From UBA1181 sp963619325 (lineage in GTDB: Bacteria > Bacteroidota > Bacteroidia > Bacteroidales > Paludibacteraceae), in assembly GCA_963619325.1 (NCBI GenBank), contig CAVEVQ010000003.1, forward strand, positions 38,158-102,157: a DNA stretch of 64,000 nt, written 5' to 3'. The notes below the pieces were generated by a model that saw only the letters and a program-made list of their open reading frames with translations, was not told the DNA's origin and did no database searches. The translations under genes were made by a program, and so were the position numbers. Each line of letters starts with the position of its first letter. Position 1 is the stretch's first letter. This document shows, piece by piece, positions 52,469-61,023 of the stretch.

Positions 52469-53839
52469 CTAATCAATTATCACCTCATCGTACTCCTTGT
52501 ATCTTACCATTATCTCAGAGACAAAACGATCAGTTTCCTCCCCACGCAAATAGCCATGACGCACGATAGGGTCATTGAAAAATTCTGGTTTTGATTTCAT
52601 TAGCACAAAAGTTCGCACATCACTCCATTTATCCGGATTTCGTCCGTGCTTCTCTGCCAAGGCCATCGCATCACGAATATGCCCAACACCAGCATTATAA
52701 CTTGCCAAGACAAACTTCGTTCGCTCGTCCTTATCTTCTATATAACCAAACATTCCATCCACTTTTCTCAAATATTTTGCCGCCGCTTTTACATTTTGAT
52801 CGGGAATTGACAAACCGATGCTGTCCACTCCATATCTCACACCCGTCGACGGAAGCACCTGCATCAACCCCATCGCCCCCGCCCACGACTTCGCATCAGG
52901 ATTGAACCTAGACTCTTGATACGCCATAGAGGCCAACAGCTTCCAATCCCACGAAATTATCTGAGAATATTTTTTGAACAATGGATCAAATTTAGAGATC
53001 GTTTTCTTGTCGATATACTTCGGATTTTTCCTTGAATAGTTTTTTTGTTTCTCGAAATACTTATGATAAAGATACTGATAAGTAAAGTCTCCCTGAATCT
53101 TTGAAAACCAATTGTTGATTTCTGTTTTCAAATCGTCCGCTCCATGCCGAACGACCCACGCTGATTTCTGAGAATGGCTTAAAACCACGCTTATATCTAT
53201 ATTGTCATAATACGTTTTATTGAGCATTGCTATCGTATTGTCTGACACGGTATATTCAATCTCTCCTTTAGAAACTTTCTCAATGAGAGATTCCTCATCT
53301 TCTTCATTAGAGACTAACTGAATCTGTATTCCACCTCCGATTTCATCATCCAACGATATAAGATGCTTATGGTATTTGGAGTTTTCAACCACATAGACCT
53401 CTTTGCCCGTCAAATCCATCGCCTCCGTTACATTCAGTTCTTTCTTCTTCTTACGTTGCTGTATAAGCACTTGCTTTGTTCTATAGACAGGTTCCAAAAA
53501 ATCAACTTTCTCTTTCATCTCATTTGAGACTGTAACAGGATAAGCAACTACATCAACAAATTCATTATCAAGCATTTCAACCATTTCATCCACATCGCGA
53601 GCCGTCTCCATCTTTAGGTTCACTCCTAAATACGCAGCCAAACGTTGAGCCATTTCAAACTCGTAGCCCATCTCTTTTCCTTTATAATCAAAATAGGTTG
53701 TAGACCTAGATAAAGTTACCACACGAAGAGTATCTCGACTCTTAATTCTCTCTAAATCAGAATCGAAAGTTCCCGTGTCACTTTTCACACAAGCGAACAA
53801 CAAAGGGAGCAGAAACAATATCCACCTCAGTTTTCTCAT
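52469..53839 (-). CDS. mltF: MltF-like membrane-bound lytic transglycosylase
   Basis: The 456-residue lipoprotein (signal MRKLRWILFLLPLLFAC, Cys17) has an N-terminal periplasmic solute-binding (SBP_bac_3) domain (about 35-265; for example DTLRVVTLSRSTTYFDYKG) and a C-terminal SLT transglycosylase domain: ASMAYQESRFNPDAKSW with the catalytic Glu and GAMGLMQVLPST. It would cleave murein glycan strands to 1,6-anhydro ends. The binding domain probably senses a cell-wall fragment or amino acid. A TATATTTG box precedes it. Confidence 0.93.
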   Translation of the reverse strand: MRKLRWILFLLPLLFACVKSDTGTFDSDLERIKSRDTLRVVTLSRSTTYFDYKGKEMGYEFEMAQRLAAYLGVNLKMETARDVDEMVEMLDNEFVDVVAYPVTVSNEMKEKVDFLEPVYRTKQVLIQQRKKKKELNVTEAMDLTGKEVYVVENSKYHKHLISLDDEIGGGIQIQLVSNEEDEESLIEKVSKGEIEYTVSDNTIAMLNKTYYDNIDISVVLSHSQKSAWVVRHGADDLKTEINNWFSKIQGDFTYQYLYHKYFEKQKNYSRKNPKYIDKKTISKFDPLFKKYSQIISWDWKLLASMAYQESRFNPDAKSWAGAMGLMQVLPSTGVRYGVDSIGLSIPDQNVKAAAKYLRKVDGMFGYIEDKDERTKFVLASYNAGVGHIRDAMALAEKHGRNPDKWSDVRTFVLMKSKPEFFNDPIVRHGYLRGEETDRFVSEIMVRYKEYDEVIID

Positions 53840-53881
53840 CTTGTTGCGTTTTTCATGGTGTCTTCAAGAGACCTTCACAAA

Positions 53882-53889
53882 CAAATATA
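53882..53889 (-). promoter_or_regulatory. Putative -7 box of mltF
   Basis: TATATTTG on the minus strand fits TAnnTTTG and lies 42 bases before the mltF ATG, with a run of Ts at the -33 position. Confidence 0.45.
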
Positions 53890-53952
53890 GGTTAAAAATA
53901 CTTAAAAAAAAATTGTGTCATTCTTTTCCGTCCCCAAAATCAAAGATTTATG

Positions 53953-54669
53953 TCATTTTCTTGCCAATTCAATGATTTCTCGCAAGTCTTCATACAAACC
54001 ATACATTGAATGGTATAGCATATTAGGTTTTTCAATCAACAGATCTTCCTTTTCTAAAATTCCCGTATTAACCGCAATCGTAAAAACACCTGCTGCCACG
54101 CCTGCCCTCACTCCTAAAGGTGCATTTTCAACAACAATTGCTTGATTGGGTTTCAAATTTCCCTTTTGCAAAGCCATCAAGTATGGCTCGGGATCAGGCT
54201 TCCCTTTCCTCACATCAAAAGCCGTCACCATACGCTCGCGTGAAAACATTCCGGGAAACGAATGTTCCAATTTATTGAACAAAGATTGCTGACCGGAACC
54301 AGTGACAATAAAACGATCAACATTTTGTTCTTTTAGATACGAGAGAATAGAGAACGCATAGGGCATTTCTTTCGCAGGACCCAAACTTTCAAAGTAATCG
54401 GCCTTCATCTTATAGACGCGCTTACATTCCTCTTTCGTGGGTTTGAACTTCAACACTTTTTGATACAACTCTTCAATGGTAGAATCACCTGTCATCCCTT
54501 CATGAAGATATACACCATATTTATCATACTCAATGCCAACCTGTTGGAAAGCATAAATCCAAGCCAAAGCGTGATGGGGCATTGAATCATACAATACACC
54601 ATCCATATCAAACAAGAACGCTCTCAAGTCCAACGACCTGAGAGCCTCCTTTTGTTCCTCGTTTATCAT
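53953..54669 (-). CDS. HAD-superfamily phosphatase (beta-phosphoglucomutase-like)
   Basis: The 238-residue protein has the HAD motifs: LFDMDGVLYDSMPHHALAW (motif I nucleophile Asp and general acid), FIVTGSGQQSL (motif II), and GKPDPEPYLMAL with VVENAPLGVRAGVAAG (motifs III and IV). The helical cap places it with beta-phosphoglucomutase and related sugar or pyridoxal phosphatases; the substrate is unknown. It follows the DUF3078 gene by 25 bases. Confidence 0.88.
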   Translation of the reverse strand: MINEEQKEALRSLDLRAFLFDMDGVLYDSMPHHALAWIYAFQQVGIEYDKYGVYLHEGMTGDSTIEELYQKVLKFKPTKEECKRVYKMKADYFESLGPAKEMPYAFSILSYLKEQNVDRFIVTGSGQQSLFNKLEHSFPGMFSRERMVTAFDVRKGKPDPEPYLMALQKGNLKPNQAIVVENAPLGVRAGVAAGVFTIAVNTGILEKEDLLIEKPNMLYHSMYGLYEDLREIIELARK

Positions 54670-54694
54670 ATAACTTTATCTGTCATTTACAAAA

Positions 54695-55798
54695 TTAGAA
54701 AGCGTAGGCAACCCCCAAAGATGTCGTCTCCCAGAATTGAATCTTAGCCTGAGGCAATCCGTAATTTTTGTCTTCGACAGCCTTTCTTTCCGCATTATCA
54801 TATTTCAACTGAGTTTTGAAAGAGACGTTGACATACTTTGAAACTTTCAAAAGCAGTTCTAATTTCCATTTTAAATACCATCCATGAACAGAATTCGTCT
54901 TTGACTCTCCATAGTTAGCCTCGTTGAAAGTAGGCAACTCATAATTGCTACCATACCAATCAACATAAGCGTCCGTATACTCCTCAACTGCTTTGTTGTA
55001 AGCATAGAAGCCTTCCAACGTACTGAACAAATGCAACATCTTCGTAATATCAAAATCAGATTTTACTTTAGCGTATGCTCCCAACTCAGATCTGTTATGT
55101 TCATATTCGGCCTCACGAATCAAATTATTATCTGCGTCATATTCAGCCTCATGCAACAGTTTCATACCGTATTTATCACCAAGTTCATCCAAACGACAGA
55201 ACGTTAAACGAGCTGTGATTGGAGAAACGAACACAGAAACATACTTGTTAGGAATACACTCCATACCAAGAGAGACTTTCACATATCCAGGAGCAAAGAA
55301 ATTGGAAATTGCGACAGCAGAATCCTTACCATTCACGTCCTCCTTATACTCGTAACCCTCCGTAAACTGGCTCTCCAAATTTGCGAAAGCAGAAAGATAC
55401 CACGCCTTTGATACTTTGAAACCATACTTCGTATTGATGCTAAACTCGTCTAAGTTCTTTCTGACCTTATCATCCCCAGTAAACTCTGTGGAGTAAATCA
55501 TACCATACTTCGCGGCCAAAGCGTTTTCCCACAACGTACGCTTTTTCTGGTAGTTTGCATTCAAATTGAGAAATGCGTCAAGCGACACACTCGCACCCGT
55601 TCCGTCCGTACTATAATCGTTGAAATATGCCTGATTGGCATTTACTCCAACAGATCCTGGAAATTTCCAAACTGCACTATCGGCCGACTCAGAAATCACC
55701 TTTCCATTCTCTAATGTCTCAGCGGTTTTTACTAAATCGTCTGCCACGGCTATCGAAGACACCGCTGCAAATAAAAGGGTAAAAGCAATTTTTCTCAT
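54695..55798 (-). CDS. DUF3078-like secreted protein
   Basis: The 367-residue protein has a signal peptide (MRKIAFTLLFAAVSSIAVA) and a mature region of amphipathic beta strands ending in aromatic residues (SVGVNANQAYFNDYSTDG, RTLWENALAAKYGMIY, TTSLGVAYAF). The start of the mature part, the LNLNANYQKKRTLWENAL block and the terminal Phe resemble DUF3078 proteins of Bacteroidota, which are probably outer-membrane barrels of unknown function. It has a good promoter and is followed by the HAD phosphatase gene. Confidence 0.75.
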   Translation of the reverse strand: MRKIAFTLLFAAVSSIAVADDLVKTAETLENGKVISESADSAVWKFPGSVGVNANQAYFNDYSTDGTGASVSLDAFLNLNANYQKKRTLWENALAAKYGMIYSTEFTGDDKVRKNLDEFSINTKYGFKVSKAWYLSAFANLESQFTEGYEYKEDVNGKDSAVAISNFFAPGYVKVSLGMECIPNKYVSVFVSPITARLTFCRLDELGDKYGMKLLHEAEYDADNNLIREAEYEHNRSELGAYAKVKSDFDITKMLHLFSTLEGFYAYNKAVEEYTDAYVDWYGSNYELPTFNEANYGESKTNSVHGWYLKWKLELLLKVSKYVNVSFKTQLKYDNAERKAVEDKNYGLPQAKIQFWETTSLGVAYAF

Positions 55799-55838
55799 CT
55801 TCCTGAAAAGAAATAATTAATTATAATAAAAAACACCG

Positions 55839-55869
55839 CAAATTTAATGTATTTGCATATTGTTCGCAA
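55839..55869 (-). promoter_or_regulatory. Promoter of the DUF3078 gene
   Basis: On the minus strand TTG (55867-55869), 20 bases, then TAAATTTG (55839-55846), both fitting the Bacteroidota consensus. The box lies 40 bases before the start codon. Confidence 0.65.
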
Positions 55870-55878
55870 TAAGGATAT

Positions 55879-57612
55879 CTAAAAATAGACATTTAAATTC
55901 TTCAGACTTCCCAACATCGTCATCACACGCATTTTCTCTAACATAGATCCCTCGCTCATAGACAATGCTTTCTGTTTCAATTGTTCATCCTTGAGGACAT
56001 CCAACAAAGAAAGATTTTCTCTTAGATATCCATCCACAAAGGTCTGAACCTTAGAATTTTCCTCGAACCAACTGTCATACGGATTCATTGAAATAGCCTT
56101 CGTCACTTTCACTCCATATTTCTTTGAGACAAGATTCTTTAGCAAATAACGGACAATCCGCATCGGCACGTCTCTGAGAGGAATAGATCGACCTTTAAAT
56201 TCGAGACAAAAAGGGCGATTTCCAATTTCCGTACCATTATGCAACCAGTGCATCGCATCTGGATAGCAAGACTGCACCCATTTGTCGTAAATCTTATAAT
56301 TACAACGTTTATATTTAGGTATAGACAAAGCAAAACTCAAAAAATCAACATCAATGAATGGAGAATAGGCGTAAGCAAATGTCGAAACCGTATAAAACAA
56401 GCCCATCCCAGTAGGGAACAACTCGCCATAAAGGTATTTCAACTCGTGATTGGGATAGTTTTTCAAATGAAAAAAGTGTTTCAACCTAAGCAACCATGGT
56501 TCGCCATACGAGCTGATAGTCCCCAATGAATCTGTGGAATAGCCCATTATCTCACCTCCAAAATTTCCCGTCGCCATACAACCAACCTCACTTTTTTCTA
56601 TAGACGAAAGTCCGTGCAACACCAAGGCGACGCTAGAATAGTAGACCAATCCAAAATTTATTCTCAATGAGTTTTCAAAATCTTCATAAACAAACGGTCC
56701 CCCATCTAATTTCTCAAAAATCCACTGATTTCCTATATGTTCTGCTATTTCTTTTGGCACTTTTTCATCGTAAAATCCACTCTGTGAATAAGTTACATTA
56801 ACAGCGACATCCTTCGTCAAACCTTTTTCCGCAAAGTTTACCGTTCGAGAATCCAAGCCTGCACTCAAAGAGATATAATTGACGTAACCATATTTTTTAT
56901 TAATACGAATTATCCTGCTTACCGCCTGTTTAAAGCGCATATCCAAACCTTGAATAGCATCCTTTTCAGAATAAGATTTTGGCACATTTTCAAATCTGTG
57001 ATAACGAGAAACCTGAAAACTTCCACTCTGATTCGATAGATATTCGCCTGCGTCCAACCGTAGCACCTCATTCAGATAGGTTAAACCAGGCTGAACATAA
57101 CCCGCTCCGTTCAAAGACTCATAGAAAGCGCCCTTCCGATAGGATAAAGACATTCCACATTCTTTCAGGACGCCACACAAAACATTCAAGTCGGACGTGA
57201 GGAAAAAGGTTTCTCTATTTTGATGATAAAAAAGCAAATGAGAACCGATATGATCTTCAAAAACAAGCAAAAGATCTTCTTTGATCAAATAGAAAACGCC
57301 ACAGAATGTACCCCTCAGTTCTGAGAAAAAAGTCTTCCCGTTTTTTTCAAAAAGAGCCTCAACCAAGCTTTCATTATCTGCGACAGCATATTTTTCCTTC
57401 AGTTCATCCCAATTTAAGACCAAACCCTCAATCGCAACAAAGAATCGATCATTCCGAATGAACAACTTCTCATTTTCGAATTTTCGCAACGTAACTTGCA
57501 GAACTGTCAAACGACCGATAGATACCTCCTTCTTCTGAATTTTCTCATCAGAACATTCCAAATTGAAAGAAGCAATAGGCTTCTCTCCATATATGATGAA
57601 CAATCCTTGCAT
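55879..57612 (-). CDS. Asparagine-synthase-like protein without glutaminase cysteine
   Basis: The 577 residues follow the AsnB plan: an Ntn-glutaminase-like domain (about 1-190; FFSELRGTFCGVFYL is the usual L-x-G-x-F-A region) and a synthetase domain whose pyrophosphate loop is SLSAGLDSRTV (about 248-258), near the usual SGGLDS. In true AsnB Met1 is followed by the catalytic Cys2; here residue 2 is Gln (MQGLFIIYGEK). Glutamine hydrolysis is therefore unlikely, and free ammonia or another amine may be used. The start is 57612 because the longer frame to 57690 reads through a terminator. Such paralogues occur in peptide or surface-glycan modification; the substrate is unknown. Confidence 0.82.
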   Translation of the reverse strand: MQGLFIIYGEKPIASFNLECSDEKIQKKEVSIGRLTVLQVTLRKFENEKLFIRNDRFFVAIEGLVLNWDELKEKYAVADNESLVEALFEKNGKTFFSELRGTFCGVFYLIKEDLLLVFEDHIGSHLLFYHQNRETFFLTSDLNVLCGVLKECGMSLSYRKGAFYESLNGAGYVQPGLTYLNEVLRLDAGEYLSNQSGSFQVSRYHRFENVPKSYSEKDAIQGLDMRFKQAVSRIIRINKKYGYVNYISLSAGLDSRTVNFAEKGLTKDVAVNVTYSQSGFYDEKVPKEIAEHIGNQWIFEKLDGGPFVYEDFENSLRINFGLVYYSSVALVLHGLSSIEKSEVGCMATGNFGGEIMGYSTDSLGTISSYGEPWLLRLKHFFHLKNYPNHELKYLYGELFPTGMGLFYTVSTFAYAYSPFIDVDFLSFALSIPKYKRCNYKIYDKWVQSCYPDAMHWLHNGTEIGNRPFCLEFKGRSIPLRDVPMRIVRYLLKNLVSKKYGVKVTKAISMNPYDSWFEENSKVQTFVDGYLRENLSLLDVLKDEQLKQKALSMSEGSMLEKMRVMTMLGSLKNLNVYF

Positions 57613-57647
57613 AAGTTCAACCGTTATTGTTTCTATTCTTAGGACAC

Positions 57648-57689
57648 ACAAAAATAAAAAAACTGAGGGTAGTTTCACAACTACCCTCA
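57648..57689 (-). terminator. Terminator between the nitrilase and asparagine-synthase-like genes
   Basis: Perfect 11-bp stem (57664-57674 with 57679-57689), four-base loop, followed on the minus strand by G and seven Ts. It lies 105 bases past the nitrilase stop and 37 bases before the next start codon. A second role as attenuator is possible. Confidence 0.85.
57649..57680 (-). promoter_or_regulatory. Possible promoter embedded in the terminator
   Basis: On the minus strand TTG (57678-57680, in the hairpin), 21 bases, then TATTTTTG (57649-57656), which includes the last T of the terminator tract. Transcription would start about 30 bases before the asparagine-synthase-like ATG. Confidence 0.4.
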
Positions 57690-57793
57690 ATCCATTAACC
57701 TAAACCTTAACTATGAAAAATCTACCTATTTTGTTTGCGACCACAAATGTCGTATTTTTTATTTGACTTATGCAAGTTTTTTAAGGATTAATT

Positions 57794-58567
57794 TCAAATA
57801 TTTTTCAATTTAAATTCATCCGCATCCTTCCATACTGGGAATTTCGCACGAAATTTTTCCAAATCTTCTTTTCTCAGTTCAACAATACTGAAGTCTTCCG
57901 CATCTCCTAACATAGAAAGGACATTCCCCCGCATATCAATGAGCATAGAGTGTCCCGCCTGCATTCGACCCGCATCATCTACCCCCGAGGCATTTACGCC
58001 ACAGACATAGGCAAGGTTTTCGACAGCCCGCGCTGGCAAAAGAATATTCCAAGCACCGACTCTTGACTGTGGCCAGCACGCCACATACAAAATCACATCA
58101 TAGTCATTATCACGAATGCGCGAGAAAACAGGAAAACGAAGGTCATAGCAGACTTGCATCAAAAAGCGCCAACCTTTATATTCAACAATCACTCGCTTTT
58201 CTCCAGAAGAAAAATAAAGACTCTCACTACCCATACGAAAGAGATGACGCTTGTCGTAGTAGACAGGCGACTGGCAAGGAGCGATGAAAAACGCGCGATT
58301 ATAATGCGTATCACCTTCGGCATACATCAAACTACCAACGATGGCAATATTCGTTTCATCACTCCAACCTTGAAGCATTGAAATCGTGTGAAAGCGACTG
58401 TCTTCAGACAAATCCAAAGCATCGACACAAAAGCCGGTTGAAAACATTTCCGGCACAACCACCAAATCTGTCTGTCCCCTATGCGACATCAACCACGATT
58501 TCAATTTTTGCAAATTTGCGTTGACATCTTTCCACACTATATTCATTTGAAACATTGCAACTCTCAT
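57794..58567 (-). CDS. Nitrilase-superfamily amidase (YafV/omega-amidase type)
   Basis: The 257-residue C-N hydrolase has the three catalytic residues in the expected order: Glu in VVVPEMFSTGF, Lys in YDKRHLFRMG and Cys in FLMQVCYDLRFPVFSR. The RHLF and CYDLRFP forms match YafV/NIT2-like omega-amidases that remove ammonia from 2-oxoglutaramate or related amides, a repair or methionine-salvage step. The ammonia product is of interest because the next gene downstream is a synthetase lacking its own glutaminase, but a terminator separates them. Confidence 0.9.
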   Translation of the reverse strand: MRVAMFQMNIVWKDVNANLQKLKSWLMSHRGQTDLVVVPEMFSTGFCVDALDLSEDSRFHTISMLQGWSDETNIAIVGSLMYAEGDTHYNRAFFIAPCQSPVYYDKRHLFRMGSESLYFSSGEKRVIVEYKGWRFLMQVCYDLRFPVFSRIRDNDYDVILYVACWPQSRVGAWNILLPARAVENLAYVCGVNASGVDDAGRMQAGHSMLIDMRGNVLSMLGDAEDFSIVELRKEDLEKFRAKFPVWKDADEFKLKNI

Positions 58568-58624
58568 AGCTTTATCTATTAAAAATCAAAAACTTACGAC
58601 TATCAACAACAATTTCAACAAGAA

Positions 58625-59173
58625 CTAAACTGCAAACTGATCTGGGTAACGTCCCTTAAACTGGGTATAATATTGCTTTATCTCGTTCACATCACGTTCC
58701 ACATCTCCCGAAGGCACTACTTGACGCTCGACACCCGCTTTTTTCTGTGAGTAATCAAAATAAACAAGTACGATAGGCACGTTTGCACCTTTTGCTATAT
58801 GATAAAAACCATATTTCCAATTCGGATTGGCCTTACGTGTTGCTTCCGGAGTAACTGCCAAACAGAGTTCATCCCGTTTTTCAAATTCTTCAATCATTTG
58901 GTCTACCAACGAGGTTTTCTTCTGACGATCGACAGGAATCCCTCCTATCCACTTGAAGAAGAAACCCAATGGGAAAAAGAACCACTCTTTTTTAATAAAG
59001 AAGGAGACTCTCCTCTTTCCACCCACAGCAAAATAGAGAAGTTCTCCAAGAACTAAATCCCAATTACTCGTATGAGGCGCAACACAAAACACGCATTTTA
59101 TAGGTAAAGGGAAAGCCAGTTCATATTTCCAACCGGCTAACCGTAGAATGAATTTACAAATTTTTTGCTTCAT
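58625..59173 (-). CDS. PlsC-like 1-acylglycerol-3-phosphate acyltransferase
   Basis: The 182-residue protein has the acyltransferase block HTSNWD (H-x4-D) in CVAPHTSNWDLVLGEL, followed by FKWIGGIPVDRQKKTSLV and LCLAVTPEATRK, which match short PlsC-family proteins. It is shorter than PlsC (about 245) and lacks a clear membrane helix apart from FFFPLGFFFKWIGG, so it may acylate lysophospholipid or another lipid. It precedes the nitrilase gene by 57 bases. Confidence 0.83.
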   Translation of the reverse strand: MKQKICKFILRLAGWKYELAFPLPIKCVFCVAPHTSNWDLVLGELLYFAVGGKRRVSFFIKKEWFFFPLGFFFKWIGGIPVDRQKKTSLVDQMIEEFEKRDELCLAVTPEATRKANPNWKYGFYHIAKGANVPIVLVYFDYSQKKAGVERQVVPSGDVERDVNEIKQYYTQFKGRYPDQFAV

Positions 59174-59194
59174 CTATGTATGTCATAAACATTG

Positions 59195-59202
59195 CAAATG
59201 TA
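59195..59202 (-). promoter_or_regulatory. Putative -7 box of the acyltransferase-nitrilase unit
   Basis: TACATTTG on the minus strand fits TAnnTTTG, 21 bases before the start codon, with a TTG 16 bases upstream. Confidence 0.5.
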
Positions 59203-59279
59203 ACATATTTTCCTTATTCAACCTTAGATTTGCAACAAAAAGACATCACCCTCACCTCACATTCCTCAGAATCAAACAA

Positions 59280-59912
59280 TTATCCAAAGAATTTTTCCTC
59301 TAACATCAAGCAAAGACAATGATACACAGGAAGATGCAATTCCTGAATCTTGTAAGTTTCAATTTCCGGCACATGAATACAAACATCAGCAAATCTTTCT
59401 AATTGATTTTCATGTTTTCCTGTCAGTCCGATAACCTTTAAACCTTTCGACTTTGCAGCAACAGCCGCGTACAATATATTCTTACTATTTCCAGAAGTAG
59501 AAATTCCCAAGAAGACATCGCCTGCCTTTCCCAAACCATTGACCTGCTGTGCGAAAATCAATACTGGTACCGCATCATTCATGAAAGCAGTTGTCAACGA
59601 AGGCTCTCCAACCAACGAGATGGCAGGAAGAGAACCTTGGAGATGATCTGCCAAAACAGTTCCCATCTCCGGGTCGATCTGCATCAGGCGGTCGATCTGG
59701 GCAGCATAAATTTTGCGCTTCAGTTTGAACTCTTTCATCAACTCACCAACAATATGCTCTGAATCGGAGGCAGACCCCCCATTCCCTGCCACAAGTAGTT
59801 TCTGTCCAGCCGTATATGCTTCCTCTAAAATTTGGTAAGCCTTGAGTATCTCATCTTTGCAACAATCCAACTGTGGATAACGTCGCACTAAATCTTCTAT
59901 ATGTGTATTCAT
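59280..59912 (-). CDS. gmhA: Sedoheptulose-7-phosphate isomerase (SIS domain)
   Basis: GmhA converts sedoheptulose 7-phosphate to D-glycero-D-manno-heptose 7-phosphate. The 210-residue SIS protein has VAGNGGSASDSEHIVGELM (sugar-phosphate loop with the zinc-site His and Glu), GISTSGNSKNILYA and, near the end, IQELHLPVYHCLCLMLEE with the Gln and His metal residues. It lies 3 bases after a GHMP kinase gene of the same pathway, which fixes the assignment against other SIS isomerases. Heptose is used in LPS core or glycoprotein. Confidence 0.92.
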   Translation of the reverse strand: MNTHIEDLVRRYPQLDCCKDEILKAYQILEEAYTAGQKLLVAGNGGSASDSEHIVGELMKEFKLKRKIYAAQIDRLMQIDPEMGTVLADHLQGSLPAISLVGEPSLTTAFMNDAVPVLIFAQQVNGLGKAGDVFLGISTSGNSKNILYAAVAAKSKGLKVIGLTGKHENQLERFADVCIHVPEIETYKIQELHLPVYHCLCLMLEEKFFG

Positions 59913-59915
59913 ACC

Positions 59916-60971
59916 TTATCTCTTCAAATTATCCACACCATCCGTGGTATAAATTTTCCATCCATGCGCACCACCATCACTGAATTGGAACGGCATAACA
60001 AAGCCATCGAGTTTCTTCAAAGCGGTCTCAACAGCCTTTTTTCGGGTCGGTTCAACCACAAACATGATAAAGCCTCCGCCTCCTGCGCCCGACACTTTCC
60101 CTGCCTTAGCACCAGCAGCCATCGCGACATCCATCGCCTCTTGAATAATCGGATTAGTGATGTTGTTTGCCATCTTCTTCTTATTTTCCCAAGCCTCCCG
60201 CAAGATACTGGCAAATTCCGCCACGTCTCCCTTCAGTACCGCCAATTTCATATCCTTGGCACTCTGTTTGATTTTATGCATAGCCTCAACAGCAGAATTC
60301 TCACCTTTTGAGGTATTTGACTTTTGCTCCTCAATGATAGCAGCACTACTACGACTTTTACCCGTGAAATAGAGCAACATACTTGCTTCTAATTCGTCAA
60401 TAATCCATCGTTTGATTTTCAAAGGGTTTACGATAACAAGATCATTTTGCAAAAACTCCATATAGTTGAACCCACCGAAAGCAGCGGCATACTGATCTTG
60501 CTTTCCACCCGAAAGTCCGAGATCCTTACGCTCAATCTCATACGCAAGACGGGAAATTTCATAATCCCCTAAAGGTAAACCGAGCCACTCTACAAAGGCT
60601 TTGAGAATACAAACCACCATCGTTGAGGAAGTGCCCAACCCCGAACCCGCAGGCGCGTCATTGTAAGTCGTTATCTTGAAAGACTTCTTTCCACAACCAA
60701 AATCTTTTAACACTCTGTTGTACACACCTTTGATAAGACTTGCTTCTCCATCGATTTCCAAACACTCTGACGATATGTAACTCTTATGGCAATCCGCATC
60801 AAAAGCATCAATTGTAATCAAATCATCCGAAGTCTCCTCTATCGTACAATAAGCATAAAGATTGATGGTTGCGTTTAAGACCAAACCACCATATATATCA
60901 CTGTATGGCGACACATCGGAACCGCCACCCGCCAAACCTAAACGAAGAGGGGCTTTACTTCTTACTATCAT
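59916..60971 (-). CDS. hddA: D-glycero-alpha-D-manno-heptose 7-phosphate kinase-like GHMP kinase
   Basis: The 351-residue GHMP kinase begins MIVRSKAPLRLGLAGGGSD, the HddA N-terminus, and has the ATP motif DAPAGSGLGTSSTMVV and the C-terminal GAGGGGFIMFVV loop. Phosphorylating heptose 7-phosphate at C1 leads to GDP-D-glycero-alpha-D-manno-heptose; this alpha branch, unlike the ADP branch of enterobacteria, uses HddA. Related fucose or galactose kinases share the fold, but the gmhA neighbour favours HddA. The remaining enzymes (GmhB, HddC) are not in the window. Confidence 0.9.
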   Translation of the reverse strand: MIVRSKAPLRLGLAGGGSDVSPYSDIYGGLVLNATINLYAYCTIEETSDDLITIDAFDADCHKSYISSECLEIDGEASLIKGVYNRVLKDFGCGKKSFKITTYNDAPAGSGLGTSSTMVVCILKAFVEWLGLPLGDYEISRLAYEIERKDLGLSGGKQDQYAAAFGGFNYMEFLQNDLVIVNPLKIKRWIIDELEASMLLYFTGKSRSSAAIIEEQKSNTSKGENSAVEAMHKIKQSAKDMKLAVLKGDVAEFASILREAWENKKKMANNITNPIIQEAMDVAMAAGAKAGKVSGAGGGGFIMFVVEPTRKKAVETALKKLDGFVMPFQFSDGGAHGWKIYTTDGVDNLKR

Positions 60972-60991
60972 AAAATTTCAAAATAAACAAC

Positions 60992-61023
60992 GAAAATTAC
61001 CATATTCAACCGACATGGACAAA
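60992..61023 (-). promoter_or_regulatory. Putative promoter of hddA-gmhA
   Basis: On the minus strand TTTG (61020-61023), 20 bases, then TAATTTTC (60992-60999; one mismatch). It lies 20 bases before the hddA ATG. Confidence 0.4.

Noticed and set aside
57613..57690. N-terminal extension of the asparagine-synthase-like protein to 57690
   Set aside because: The extra 26 codons translate a perfect hairpin and its T-tract, so they are a terminator and not coding sequence.
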